Virus record (IMG/VR): IMGVR_UViG_3300027659_000152
Location: 1-29,575 of that record
Length of the DNA: 29,575 nucleotides
Source: a virus
Strand: one strand, 5' to 3'
Shown piece by piece: positions 14,536-22,264 of the stretch. The translations under genes were made by a program, and so were the position numbers. The notes beneath the pieces are model-generated. The model did no database searches and was not told the DNA's origin. It saw only the letters and a list, made by a program, of their open reading frames with translations. The first letter of the stretch is position 1. Every line of letters begins with the position of its first letter.

Positions 14536-14814
14536 ATGAAAATTCTCGTCTCCATTCTGCTGCGTCAAGCGAGGCGGAACAACGCGGCCAATCCGCGAAA
14601 GTGGCTCGAAGACCTCCAGGCCAGCAAGTGGACCGACATGAGCGCGCAGAACGGCCAGATCGTTGGGACTGCGCTGAACGGAAAATCCATCACGGTGCAG
14701 GCTCTCCCGGGCACCACGATCGCCGACCTGATCATGGCGAGCGAACTAGCCATCCAGACGATTGACGCAGGGTTTACTGCGCCAGTGTCTCAGACCGCCG
14801 GATTCTTACGCTGA
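14536..14814 (+). CDS. small protein at the gpW position, possible head-tail connector
   Basis: 92 aa. It lies just before the portal, a place where lambdoid phages often encode gpW-like head-joining proteins. The sequence has a basic helical start (LLRQARRNNAANPRKWLEDL) and then a beta-rich GQIVGTALNGKSITVQAL with a C-terminal helix. The resemblance to gpW is only in size and place, since the order of elements differs, so I call it by context only. The start at ATG 14536 lies 18 nt after the preceding stop. Confidence 0.55.
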   Translation: MKILVSILLRQARRNNAANPRKWLEDLQASKWTDMSAQNGQIVGTALNGKSITVQALPGTTIADLIMASELAIQTIDAGFTAPVSQTAGFLR

Positions 14815-14819
14815 CGACT

Positions 14820-16652
14820 ATGCCGACGCCACTCCCGCAACGATTCCGCGCAGCGCTGGGTGCTCTATTCGACGCCACTAACCGCAAGGAAATCGTGCGG
14901 CGACCGCTCGAGGTTCGCACGATCGGCAGCATCTCAAGTGAGGTAAATTCCACCGACCGGGCGCAGCTCCTGAGCGATTCCCGCAAACTATACGCCAATC
15001 TGGGGCCGGCCAAGGGCGCAATCGACGCGAAAGCCATGTATGCCGTCGGCCGCTCCTGGCTACCGAAATTTGAGGGCGCCGATCAAGCCTGGGGCGAAAT
15101 CGCACGAGAATGGCTGCTTAATGAGTGGTATCCGATCGCCGACATCAGCGGTCGCGACTTCCAGACGAGTCTATTCCTCGCATCCGTTGCGGTGGATCGC
15201 GACGGCGATGTGGGCGCCATCCTGACCGAGTACGAGACCGCTTTCCCGGCGATCCAGCTGATCCCCAGCGAAGGTATCCACAATCCGAGCAGCGACAAGC
15301 TCGACCGTGACGGATTCCTGCTGAGTGGACCGTACCAAGGGCTGCGCGTCATCGATGGGGTCGTGATCAACCCGCAAGGCCGGCCGGTCGCCTTCTACGT
15401 CGAGGAAGAGGCGCAGGCGCCCGGCAGCGAAGAGGAAATGCCCGAGGTCCGCGAATACGTCACCGCCCGCGATATGATGCTGCTGGCCGAGCCGGCCTGG
15501 ATTAACCAGTTCCGCGGTCTCCCGGGCTTCGCGCATGCCATCCTGGATCTTAAGGATCTGCGCACGGTCCAGGGGTATGAAAAGATGGCGTCTGCGCTGG
15601 CGTCCAGCATCGGCCTGATCGAGTACAACGAGAGCGGGCTGGCAGATACCAGCGATCCAGCGGTGGCGCTTTCCGGCGCTCCCTACGTAGGCCAGGATGT
15701 CGCCGCCAAGGAGTTTTTCGGAGGCATGGTTCGCCACTTCAAGGCCGGCAGCGGCTCAAAGCTCGAGGCATTCAAAAACGACCGGCCAGGCGATGCTTGG
15801 CAGAAATTCATGGACCGGCTGCTGCGCAACGCAATGGCCGGCATCAACTGGCCGTTTGAATTGGCCTGGGACATCTCCGCGCTGGGCGGAGCCAATACCC
15901 GCTTTGTCATCTCGACCGCAATGCGCAGCGTCGAGGATCGCCAGGATCTTCTAAAGCCGTTCGCTCGCCGAGCGGTCGGCTACGCGGTCGCGAAGGCGAT
16001 GAAAAATGGCCGGCTGCCGGCGAATCCTGACTGGTGGAAATGGTCGTTCACGATGCCGCCGCGGCTTACGGTTGATTTCGGCCGCGATGCCGCCGCCCAG
16101 CGCGAGGACTATTTATCCGGCATCATCAATCTCAGCGACATCTGCGCAGAGCGTGGCATCGATCTCAAGAGCCACATCGCTGGCCGCGCCGCTGAAAACC
16201 AAGCACTTGAGGAGGCCGGGCTGCCTGTTCCTGGGCTCCGCGGCGATCTTTCGCCAACTGCTAACGAGCCGATCCCGGTGCCGGTTCAGATTCCGAGCGA
16301 CGCCGCCGCACTCTCCCAGGCTGCGCTGCAGGTGGACACGGCGCCTACTGAGGCGATGCGCGAAGAGGCCGAACGCGGCTTGCGCTGGCGCGAAGAGTTC
16401 AACCGAGGCGGCACTGCCGTCGGCGTGGCACGCGCTAGGGACATCTCCAACGGGCGGTCACTATCCAACGAGACGATTTTCCGCATGAAATCCTTTTTCC
16501 GCCGGCATGAGGTTGATAAGCAGGGCGAAGGATTTAACGCTGGTGAGCCCGGCTATCCATCCGCTGGCCGCATCGCGTGGGCGCTCTGGGGCGGGGATCC
16601 GGGCTATGCCTGGGCCGAGCGCAAGGTGCTTGAGATTGAGCGCGAAAGTTGA
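14820..16652 (+). CDS. phage portal protein, lambda family, with extra C-terminal domain
   Basis: 610 aa. Residues 1-480 follow the lambda-family portal plan (SRKLYANLGPAKGAIDAKAM; the AIQLIPSEGI, GVVINPQGRPVAFYV and PGFAHAILDLKDLRTVQGYE segments; FARRAVGYAVAKAM). Twelve copies should form the DNA entry/exit ring of the capsid and bind the terminase. From about residue 510 there is a distinct domain: RGLRWREEFNRGG, VGVARARDISNGR, SFFRRHEVDKQGEGF, GYPSAGRIAWALWGGDPGYA. I know this as a small conserved phage/prophage domain, usually on other proteins or alone. The fusion to a portal is unusual in my experience. Starts 5 nt after the preceding stop. Confidence 0.87.
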   Translation: MPTPLPQRFRAALGALFDATNRKEIVRRPLEVRTIGSISSEVNSTDRAQLLSDSRKLYANLGPAKGAIDAKAMYAVGRSWLPKFEGADQAWGEIAREWLLNEWYPIADISGRDFQTSLFLASVAVDRDGDVGAILTEYETAFPAIQLIPSEGIHNPSSDKLDRDGFLLSGPYQGLRVIDGVVINPQGRPVAFYVEEEAQAPGSEEEMPEVREYVTARDMMLLAEPAWINQFRGLPGFAHAILDLKDLRTVQGYEKMASALASSIGLIEYNESGLADTSDPAVALSGAPYVGQDVAAKEFFGGMVRHFKAGSGSKLEAFKNDRPGDAWQKFMDRLLRNAMAGINWPFELAWDISALGGANTRFVISTAMRSVEDRQDLLKPFARRAVGYAVAKAMKNGRLPANPDWWKWSFTMPPRLTVDFGRDAAAQREDYLSGIINLSDICAERGIDLKSHIAGRAAENQALEEAGLPVPGLRGDLSPTANEPIPVPVQIPSDAAALSQAALQVDTAPTEAMREEAERGLRWREEFNRGGTAVGVARARDISNGRSLSNETIFRMKSFFRRHEVDKQGEGFNAGEPGYPSAGRIAWALWGGDPGYAWAERKVLEIERES

Positions 16653-16669
16653 CGGATTCTGAACCAATT

Positions 16670-17701
16670 ATGAGCCACCGCGTTTGCCTCCAGGAGTTCT
16701 CCGCTGACGCCAGCGGCTTCGCCAACGTCTCGCTAATCACCGGCGGGATCGAGGCTGCCGGCCACGGCCTTTACATCGACGACAAGAGCATTGACGACGC
16801 GATGCGCCTGCTGCTCGGCAAGAGTCTCCGCGCCTATCTCAAGCACGACGGCGCAGGATCCGATCGGCTCGGCCAGGAGATCGGCTTTTTCAGCGGGATC
16901 TACCGCGAGGGAAACAAGATCAAGGCCAAATCGTTTGAGTTCCTCGAGAGTTTTAAGCGCGAAGCCGGCGCCACATATGACAAGCTGGTTGAGCTAGCGC
17001 AAAAAGTTCCCGATCAGTTTGGGGTCTCGCTGGTCCTCGAGTATCGGCCAGTTTGGGTTCTGGCTGACGGCAGCGAGATCCCTGCTGGTCTGGGCGATTC
17101 TGCACCGAGCGGCGCGCTCCGCTCTGCTCCCAGCATGCGGATCGCCAACGTTATGTCGGCCGATCTCGTCCAGCGCCCGGCCGCAAACCCCAACGGGCTG
17201 CTTTCAGCCGTTGACGCGCCGCAATCTTTGCAAGCTACCATGACCACCGAAACCAAGCCCGAGACCGTTCCCGCGCCTGACGCGGCCGCTCTCGCTGCCA
17301 AGGATTCCGAAATCGCCACCTTCAAGGCCGAGGCCGAGAAGCAAGTTGCCGAGCTCTCGAGGCTCACTGACACCCACAAGGCCGCTCTGGCCGAAAAAGA
17401 CGGCCTGATTGCCACGCTGACCGCCGACAAGGCAAAGGCCGAGGCTGCCGTTGCCGAGCTCTCCAAGGAGCGCGACGAGCTCAAGGCTAAGGTCGAGGAT
17501 CTCGCCGCCTATGACGCTCGCCAGCTCGGCGTGGCGCCGGTCAAGGTCGCGCACGCGCAGCTCGCTCGCAAGAGCGCGAGCTACAAGACGCCCGAGGAAA
17601 TGCTGACCGCCTATGAGGCCATGCCCGAGGGCTCCGAGAAGCGTGCGTTCCGCAAGCTCAACCGCGAGGCTCTCTTCGCTGCTTTTTCCGTCCGTAAATA
17701 A
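16670..17701 (+). CDS. prohead protease fused to scaffolding domain
   Basis: 343 aa from ATG 16670; an in-frame TTG at 16649 overlapping the portal stop is an alternative. Residues 1-180 form a head maturation protease-like domain: LKHDG with His59, PDQFGVSLVLEY with Ser120 and SADLVQRPAANPNGL with Asp165, a plausible His-Ser-Asp arrangement. Residues 215-290 are a long coiled coil rich in Ala, Lys and Glu, the hallmark of scaffolding proteins, ending in a basic helical tail (REALFAAFSVRK). The protease would cut the scaffold and capsid during prohead maturation. The two-in-one layout is like lambda C/Nu3. Confidence 0.8.
   Translation: MSHRVCLQEFSADASGFANVSLITGGIEAAGHGLYIDDKSIDDAMRLLLGKSLRAYLKHDGAGSDRLGQEIGFFSGIYREGNKIKAKSFEFLESFKREAGATYDKLVELAQKVPDQFGVSLVLEYRPVWVLADGSEIPAGLGDSAPSGALRSAPSMRIANVMSADLVQRPAANPNGLLSAVDAPQSLQATMTTETKPETVPAPDAAALAAKDSEIATFKAEAEKQVAELSRLTDTHKAALAEKDGLIATLTADKAKAEAAVAELSKERDELKAKVEDLAAYDARQLGVAPVKVAHAQLARKSASYKTPEEMLTAYEAMPEGSEKRAFRKLNREALFAAFSVRK
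17240..17701 (+). CDS. possible internally started scaffolding protein
   Basis: An in-frame ATG at 17240 (residue 191 of the protease-scaffold) starts exactly after the protease domain: MTTETKPETVPAPDAAA, then the coiled coil. The bases before it, AGCTACC, resemble the GACTACC before the tail tube gene. Lambda makes scaffold Nu3 from the end of protease gene C in the same way. It would give a 153-aa free scaffold in excess over the fusion. This is inference from position and leader only. Confidence 0.4.
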   Translation: MTTETKPETVPAPDAAALAAKDSEIATFKAEAEKQVAELSRLTDTHKAALAEKDGLIATLTADKAKAEAAVAELSKERDELKAKVEDLAAYDARQLGVAPVKVAHAQLARKSASYKTPEEMLTAYEAMPEGSEKRAFRKLNREALFAAFSVRK

Positions 17702-17723
17702 TAACCACTAACCTACTACTCTC
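17702..17723 (+). promoter_or_regulatory. G-free leader of the major capsid gene
   Basis: The 22 nt between the protease-scaffold stop and the capsid ATG contain no G at all, so a Shine-Dalgarno interaction is impossible there. This is presumably the most highly translated gene, so the pyrimidine/A-rich unstructured leader is likely to be the functional initiation signal in this host. Confidence 0.6.
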
Positions 17724-18590
17724 ATGGCTAATTCCCTGAGCTCCTCCCTGGTCCTCGACACCCTCGCCGAGGCCACCCTTACGACGCTGGGCAATCGCCT
17801 GGCTCCCCTCCGCGCCTTCAGCACGGACTTCACGACCGACATGATGAACCAGAACGCCTTCGTTCAGGTTCGCAAGGCCAACGCGGCCGGCGCGGTCCAG
17901 ACCAACCCGACGAACTTCGAGACGGGTGACACCAATGTCACCAACGTCGCTGTGCAGGTTAAGCACTACTCCAAGAGCTACAACCTCTCGAGCCAGGAGC
18001 TTAACCAGGGCTTCCGTCTCGAGCAGCTCGCGCAGATCAACGCGCAGGTCTTGGCTAACAAGATCATCGACATCGCTCTGGCTCCCATCACGTCGACGAA
18101 CTTTGCGAACAACGTTACCGTTGCGCAGGCTTCGTTCTCTGCCACCAACGCCAAAACCCTTTGGGGCTTCGTTGCGAAGAGCTCGCTGCGTCACCTGATC
18201 TTGGATGGCACTGCCTTCGCGCAGCTCCTCCCGACCAGCGGCGAGAACTTCCAGCTGCCAACCGGCGGCTCCTCGAGCTATCGCCCCGGCGCCTATGGTT
18301 TCGACGGCATCATTCTCAACACTCGTTGGGACGGTGCCGGCACGAACATCTACGGCTTCGCGGTCGGACCCGAGGCCGTTGCGGCCGCGGCTGGTCTGCC
18401 GATGATCGACCCGGGCGTGGCTTCCATGCTGGCCGGCTCGCGCACCCTGACGCTGCCTGATCTCGGCATCTCGGTCCAGCTCAACACCTGGGGCTCGCTC
18501 TCCAGCCGTGCGGCCTGGGCTTCGCTGGATGTCATGTTCGGTGCGGCTCTCGGTGACAACACCGCCGGCGCGCACGTCAAGACTGCCTAA
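17724..18590 (+). CDS. major capsid protein
   Basis: 288 aa, directly after the protease-scaffold. The sequence is Asn/Ala/Ser/Thr-rich and beta-rich, with LAPLRAFSTDFTTDMMN, AVQVKHYSKSYNLSSQELNQ (77-96), LANKIIDIAL, YGFDGIILNTRW and a C-terminal WGSLSSRAAWASLDVMFGAA. I read it as an HK97-fold major coat protein from position and pattern; it has no cysteine. Codon use appears narrower than in its neighbours, as expected for strong expression. No cleavage site for the protease is obvious. Downstream are two hairpins and then a glycosyltransferase gene. Confidence 0.8.
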   Translation: MANSLSSSLVLDTLAEATLTTLGNRLAPLRAFSTDFTTDMMNQNAFVQVRKANAAGAVQTNPTNFETGDTNVTNVAVQVKHYSKSYNLSSQELNQGFRLEQLAQINAQVLANKIIDIALAPITSTNFANNVTVAQASFSATNAKTLWGFVAKSSLRHLILDGTAFAQLLPTSGENFQLPTGGSSSYRPGAYGFDGIILNTRWDGAGTNIYGFAVGPEAVAAAAGLPMIDPGVASMLAGSRTLTLPDLGISVQLNTWGSLSSRAAWASLDVMFGAALGDNTAGAHVKTA

Positions 18591-18597
18591 TAAACTC

Positions 18598-18659
18598 CCG
18601 GCCACTGCTCGCGGCCGGTTTATCGTGTGCTACCCAGCTCCTCGCAAGGGGGGCTGGGT
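18598..18659 (+). terminator. two hairpins after the capsid gene, possible attenuator
   Basis: Two inverted repeats follow the capsid stop. The first is CCGGCC/GGCCGG (18598-18603 and 18613-18618, 9-nt loop) followed by TTTAT. The second is ACCCAG/CTGGGT (18632-18637 and 18654-18659), extended inward by CTCCT pairing with AGGGG around a CGCA loop, with two unpaired G. Neither has a long U-tract, so partial termination or mRNA 3'-end protection of the capsid transcript is more likely than full stop. Confidence 0.5.
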
Positions 18660-18692
18660 CAGCCACATAAGGGCGAGCACCACACGATTCCT

Positions 18693-19586
18693 ATGAGCAA
18701 CCAAACAGCAGACGCGCCGGCTGCGGCCGGCAACGCATTAACAGACCACGCTGCGCAGGTCGCAGCGGTCTCAAGCGCCACTGAGCCGGCGCCTATGGTA
18801 TTCGACGAGTCCGATCGGATCGTGATCGGCACGCCATGCTACGGCGGCAACGTCAAAATGGGGTTCATGACCTCATACAACGAGACGCTGCTGCACATCC
18901 GCATCCGCGTGCGGAACGAGGACGGCGAAGTTGAGCTGCAGCCGCTGGTGGCTGAGTCCATGTTTCTGGACAAGGAAAGCCACATCGACCGCGCCCGAAA
19001 CAAGATCGCGGCCAAGTTTCTTGCGACCAGATACAACTGGCTGCTCTACATCGACGCCGATATCGTTTTCCCGGGCACCGCGGTGGCGAGGCTCTGGCAG
19101 CATGGCATGGTGGGCCACAAGATCGTTACGGCACCCTACGCGCTAAAGGGCGTGGTGCCCCAGTTCGCGATCAATGGGCTAGCTGGAGCCAAGATCGACG
19201 AACGCGGGCTGGTCGAGGTAGTGCATGCCGGCACAGGCTTCATGCTGATCCATCGCAGCGTGTTTGACGCGATCCGCGATGCCGGCTTGGCGCCCGAGTA
19301 CAATCTCGGCAGCAATGATCCCGATGTTCACACGCTCAAGACCTCCAGGGCTTACTTCAAGTCGGGCGTGCGCGAAGTGATGCCGGGCAATCCCATCTGG
19401 CTCTCCGAGGATTACATGATCTGCCATGAATGGCGCAGCCTGGGCGGCAAGATCCACACCGACACCAAGGTGGCACTGAGCCACATAGGCGATCTTACCT
19501 ATCCGGCGAATCCCAAGGAAATCTTCGCCGCCGTGGCCGAGCTCCGCCGCATCAAGCATCACGATTGCCCAGCCACGCTGGTTTAG
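18693..19586 (+). CDS. GT-A fold glycosyltransferase next to the capsid gene
   Basis: 297 aa from ATG 18693; the frame extends left but would use the hairpin region. The first 40 residues are a disordered Ala-rich leader. The GT-A core shows VIGTPCYGG (44-52), HIDRARNKIAAKFL (97-110), LLYIDADIVF with the DxD metal site Asp121-Ala-Asp123, VTAPYALK (145-152), HAGTGFMLIHRSVF (178-191) and LSEDYMICHEW, the acceptor-side acidic motif of GT2-like enzymes. It should transfer a sugar from a nucleotide donor. Placement between capsid and head-closure genes suggests a virion target, possibly capsid glycosylation. No membrane segment, so cytoplasmic. Confidence 0.8.
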   Translation: MSNQTADAPAAAGNALTDHAAQVAAVSSATEPAPMVFDESDRIVIGTPCYGGNVKMGFMTSYNETLLHIRIRVRNEDGEVELQPLVAESMFLDKESHIDRARNKIAAKFLATRYNWLLYIDADIVFPGTAVARLWQHGMVGHKIVTAPYALKGVVPQFAINGLAGAKIDERGLVEVVHAGTGFMLIHRSVFDAIRDAGLAPEYNLGSNDPDVHTLKTSRAYFKSGVREVMPGNPIWLSEDYMICHEWRSLGGKIHTDTKVALSHIGDLTYPANPKEIFAAVAELRRIKHHDCPATLV

Positions 19587-19587
19587 G

Positions 19588-19923
19588 ATGAGTGCTTTCA
19601 ACGATCTGAACACGCGGGCCGCGGAATTCGCCGAGGACACGATGGGCGAGGCGTTTTCCTACACGTCTCTGGCCGGCGTTACCACGGCCGGGCTGATCGG
19701 CGTGTTCAACCAGGTCGAAAGCACTTACCTATTCGAAGATCACTCGCAGCGCAGGACCGTCGAGCTGGACTGCTGCACCAGCAAAACGCAATGGGGCGCG
19801 ACGGTTCCTGCCAATCGGGCCACGATCACTTACGGCGGTGTGGGCTACGTCATTGACAAGATCGACGCGACCGACACCGCGGGGGATCCCTGGTACACGC
19901 TGCGCCTAAAGCGGCTGTCGTGA
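19588..19923 (+). CDS. head-closure / FII-like head-tail connector
   Basis: 111 aa starting 1 nt after the glycosyltransferase stop. N-terminal helical part (NTRAAEFAEDTMGEAFSY) followed by a beta-barrel-like C-terminus with YGGVGYVIDKIDATDTAGDP and TLRLKR, the pattern of FII-like stopper proteins, which often read ..Y.I..I...D...W..L.L... It would seal the portal after packaging and receive the tail. Good positional fit right after capsid genes. Confidence 0.65.
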   Translation: MSAFNDLNTRAAEFAEDTMGEAFSYTSLAGVTTAGLIGVFNQVESTYLFEDHSQRRTVELDCCTSKTQWGATVPANRATITYGGVGYVIDKIDATDTAGDPWYTLRLKRLS

Positions 19924-20720
19924 TCTCATTCAACTACCAGGAGAATCTCGACAAGGAGCTGGCATTCCGGCTCATGCGGATTCAAGACCTGGCCCGCGAG
20001 GGCTTGGTGGATCCTGGAATGGGCACGTTGAGCGTGCAGGCGAAGCTGCTGCTGGAGCATGTAATGCGGATAACGCCGCCCAAGACGATCAAGCAGGGCA
20101 AGGATCGGGTGCGAATCGATCTCGAGCGCATATTCAGGCCGCTGGATCCAAACAAGTTCCGCAGCGAGAGCATCCGCAAACTCATCCGCGTCGGGGATCC
20201 AGTCGCTTGGGAGAACTTTTCCAGCAAGCAGCGCGAGGGTGAGCTGGCGCAGACGCAGGCAATCATTCCCAACGAGCGACTGCACCGCGCTAACCGAGAC
20301 AAGCGCGGCCGGGCTTACCGCAACCCGCGGCCAAGGATGGTGACGCTCAAACCCGAGCAGGTCGTGCTTAAACAGATGATCCTAGCATCGCAGGCCAACG
20401 TTGGGCACGCAAAGGCCGGCTGGGTGCGTGCGTACACGGAACTAGGCGGAGATCGGGCGCCCGAGTGGGTTAAAAGGCATTTCCCCGGCAAGGGTGTCTT
20501 CCAGGATGGCCGCAAAGCCGATAACCCATTTATCGCCGCATACAATCAGACCGGCTGGGGGAAAAAGAGCGACGAAGCGCAACGCATCATGAATGCCGCG
20601 ATCAAGGGCCGCACCAACGCCATGCGCAGTTACTTCGACACGATTGGCAAGATGATCGCCGAGGGGAAGCTAACTCCATTCCAGGCGCAGCAGGCAGCGA
20701 TTGCCGAGCAGTTCTTTTAA
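19920..20720 (+). CDS. neck / tail-completion region protein
   Basis: 266 aa from GTG 19920 overlapping the previous stop. Helical N-terminus (ELAFRLMRIQDLAREGLVDP), a basic middle region with RIDLERIFRPLDP and many Arg, then GWVRAYTELGGDRAPEWVKRH and a C-terminal Gln/Ala helix. I do not recognise a named family with certainty; the position between the connector and tail terminator is where gpZ/gp10-type tail-joining proteins lie. Longer than gp10-type proteins, so possibly a Z-like protein. Confidence 0.5.
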   Translation: MISFNYQENLDKELAFRLMRIQDLAREGLVDPGMGTLSVQAKLLLEHVMRITPPKTIKQGKDRVRIDLERIFRPLDPNKFRSESIRKLIRVGDPVAWENFSSKQREGELAQTQAIIPNERLHRANRDKRGRAYRNPRPRMVTLKPEQVVLKQMILASQANVGHAKAGWVRAYTELGGDRAPEWVKRHFPGKGVFQDGRKADNPFIAAYNQTGWGKKSDEAQRIMNAAIKGRTNAMRSYFDTIGKMIAEGKLTPFQAQQAAIAEQFF

Positions 20721-20721
20721 T

Positions 20722-21219
20722 ATGCCAGCCAGCACCATCGCAGCGCTGCTCGATTACGAGACCAACATTGAAGACGCGCTAAAAACGCACTTCCAGAACA
20801 CGCTGCCGACAACCCAGATTTTGACGCCGCGGGTGCTGATCGGGACCGCGCCGATCTTGACCACGCCGCGCATCACCCTGGTCGTAGGCGTTACGGGCAC
20901 GAATCCTAACCAGACCGGCACACGGGCTAACACCACACAGGATTACGACTCGCACAAGCTGGGCACCGTCCAGGCCATCGGCACCACCCGGCGCGACGGC
21001 ACCGGGCAATCTCTGGGCACGCTGCGCGGATCTATTCGCCAGGCGATGCTGCAGGCCACCGCGGCGCTGAACGTAAACACCCTGCCTTACTACCAAGTGA
21101 TCACGCTGCGCGAGGGCTCCTGCGTCTCACTGAGCGACGCCGAGAACGACGAAATCAGCACGCAGGTCACTTACAACCTGGAATTCTACATAAAACCCGA
21201 CCAGTGGCCGGCGAGTTGA
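20722..21219 (+). CDS. tail terminator-like protein
   Basis: 165 aa. I chose ATG 20722, right after the preceding stop, over an upstream in-frame start that would overlap it. The sequence is a Thr-rich alpha/beta protein: an N-terminal helix (IAALLDYETNIEDALKTHF), a strand ITLVVGVTG, a middle loop and a C-terminal beta section EISTQVTYNLEFYIKPDQW. Its position directly before the tail tube is where gpU-like tail terminator proteins lie; assignment by position mostly. Confidence 0.5.
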   Translation: MPASTIAALLDYETNIEDALKTHFQNTLPTTQILTPRVLIGTAPILTTPRITLVVGVTGTNPNQTGTRANTTQDYDSHKLGTVQAIGTTRRDGTGQSLGTLRGSIRQAMLQATAALNVNTLPYYQVITLREGSCVSLSDAENDEISTQVTYNLEFYIKPDQWPAS

Positions 21220-21244
21220 CGCAACCCGCAAAAGCTAGACTACC

Positions 21245-21607
21245 ATGCCCTACCAAGACGGCACATTTCCGAGTGGCTCGCCCACCATCACGATCAACAG
21301 CATCGCCTACAAGGCGAACAGCTTTACAGTCACCAAGCCGGCGAACACCGTGAACATCACGGACCAGAACGGCGATCCGTCCGGCGCCATCAGCTTTAAG
21401 CAGCCGCGCAACGGCACCGCCGAGGTTCAGTTCGCCGCCAACACCACGGCCGAGCCGACGACCGCCGCTTACAATTCCACGACGGGCGTATTCGTCGCGA
21501 CGATCGACAACGCGAACGTGAACTGCTTTGTCACGTCAGTCTCGATCTCAAAGCCCAAGGACGCCCCTTGGACTGCCACGCTAAACTGGCAGGAAAAGAT
21601 TAATTGA
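21245..21607 (+). CDS. major tail tube protein
   Basis: 120 aa. Beta-rich, Thr/Asn/Ala-rich protein with TITINSIAYKANSFTVTKPA and ATIDNANVNCFVTSVSISKP followed by a WTATLNWQEK ending, typical of tail tube monomers, and just upstream of chaperone and tape measure. Its start MPYQDGTF resembles the MAYQDGNF of the large tail protein after the tape measure. The leader is AGACTACC, no Shine-Dalgarno sequence. Should form the hexameric tail tube rings. Confidence 0.65.
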   Translation: MPYQDGTFPSGSPTITINSIAYKANSFTVTKPANTVNITDQNGDPSGAISFKQPRNGTAEVQFAANTTAEPTTAAYNSTTGVFVATIDNANVNCFVTSVSISKPKDAPWTATLNWQEKIN

Positions 21608-21610
21608 GGA

Positions 21611-21624
21611 CCGGCACGCGCCGG
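21611..21624 (+). terminator. short GC hairpin between tail tube and chaperone genes
   Basis: CCGGC-ACGC-GCCGG forms a perfect 5-bp stem with a tetraloop right after the tail tube stop and 8 nt before the next ATG. No U-tract follows. It could protect the tail tube mRNA end or lower translation of the next gene, needed in much smaller amounts. Confidence 0.4.
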
Positions 21625-21632
21625 CTGGCGTG

Positions 21633-22262
21633 ATGTCGACCGTCCTCCAATTTAGAGAAATCCCAGGCTTCGCGGACGCACTGCGCCGCGAGGCTTCTGT
21701 GCGTCGGCAGGCATGGGCACACACGCACACCGAGATCGCAGGCATCCGCGTCCGCGTCCTAACGATGCGTGACGTGATCATCCTCGAGGAGCTGCAAAAC
21801 GGATTTTTCGCTCCCTGGCGATTCGACACCAACGAGGAATTTCTGGCCCACTGCGCGCAGCTCGTCTGGTGGATGTCGGACCTGCCTAAGCCGCCGCTCT
21901 ACTCTCGCAGCGTCTTCCACCCTTGGATCGCCGGGCGCCAGCAGGCTCTAATCCGCTACCTAGCGACCAGGCCCAAGCAGCTCGCTGACGACACCAATCG
22001 CTACCTGCGCGATGCGTTCATGGACGCGCCCAAGGGCGGAGAGACGCAGGGCCAAGCCGTCGCCGGCATGCCCGCCTATCTCGCCGACACTCTGGCCGCT
22101 GGTGGCTTCCAGGGGACGACCGACGAGATGCTGGACATGCCGATTGCTCGCCTTTGGCAGCTTATCCGACTCGCGAGCCGCAGGGTTTACGGGACGCACT
22201 TAACGAATGAGAGCGACAAAATCGCCTGCGACTTCCTCGCCGGCATGACCGGGAGAAATTAA
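21633..22262 (+). CDS. putative tail assembly chaperone-region protein
   Basis: 209 aa from ATG 21633 (a GTG at 21630 is directly in front). Helical protein: LTMRDVIILEELQNGFFAPW, HCAQLVWWMSDLPKPP and a C-terminal ARLWQLIRLASRRVYG. Between tail tube and tape measure one expects a G/GT-type tail assembly chaperone. The MRD-x-I-x-LE segment would fit a domain counting residues of the tube core, but similarity is not certain. I found no slippery heptamer or overlapping second frame, so a lambda-like frameshift product is not supported. Confidence 0.5.
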   Translation: MSTVLQFREIPGFADALRREASVRRQAWAHTHTEIAGIRVRVLTMRDVIILEELQNGFFAPWRFDTNEEFLAHCAQLVWWMSDLPKPPLYSRSVFHPWIAGRQQALIRYLATRPKQLADDTNRYLRDAFMDAPKGGETQGQAVAGMPAYLADTLAAGGFQGTTDEMLDMPIARLWQLIRLASRRVYGTHLTNESDKIACDFLAGMTGRN

Positions 22263-22264
22263 CC

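Noticed and set aside
17658-18605. Antisense frame (315 codons) over the capsid gene
   Set aside because: The composition is typical of a reverse-strand shadow and it has no recognisable domain.
21633-22262. Programmed frameshift in the chaperone-region gene
   Set aside because: No XXXYYYZ slippery heptamer near the 3' end and no suitable overlapping frame leading to the tape measure.
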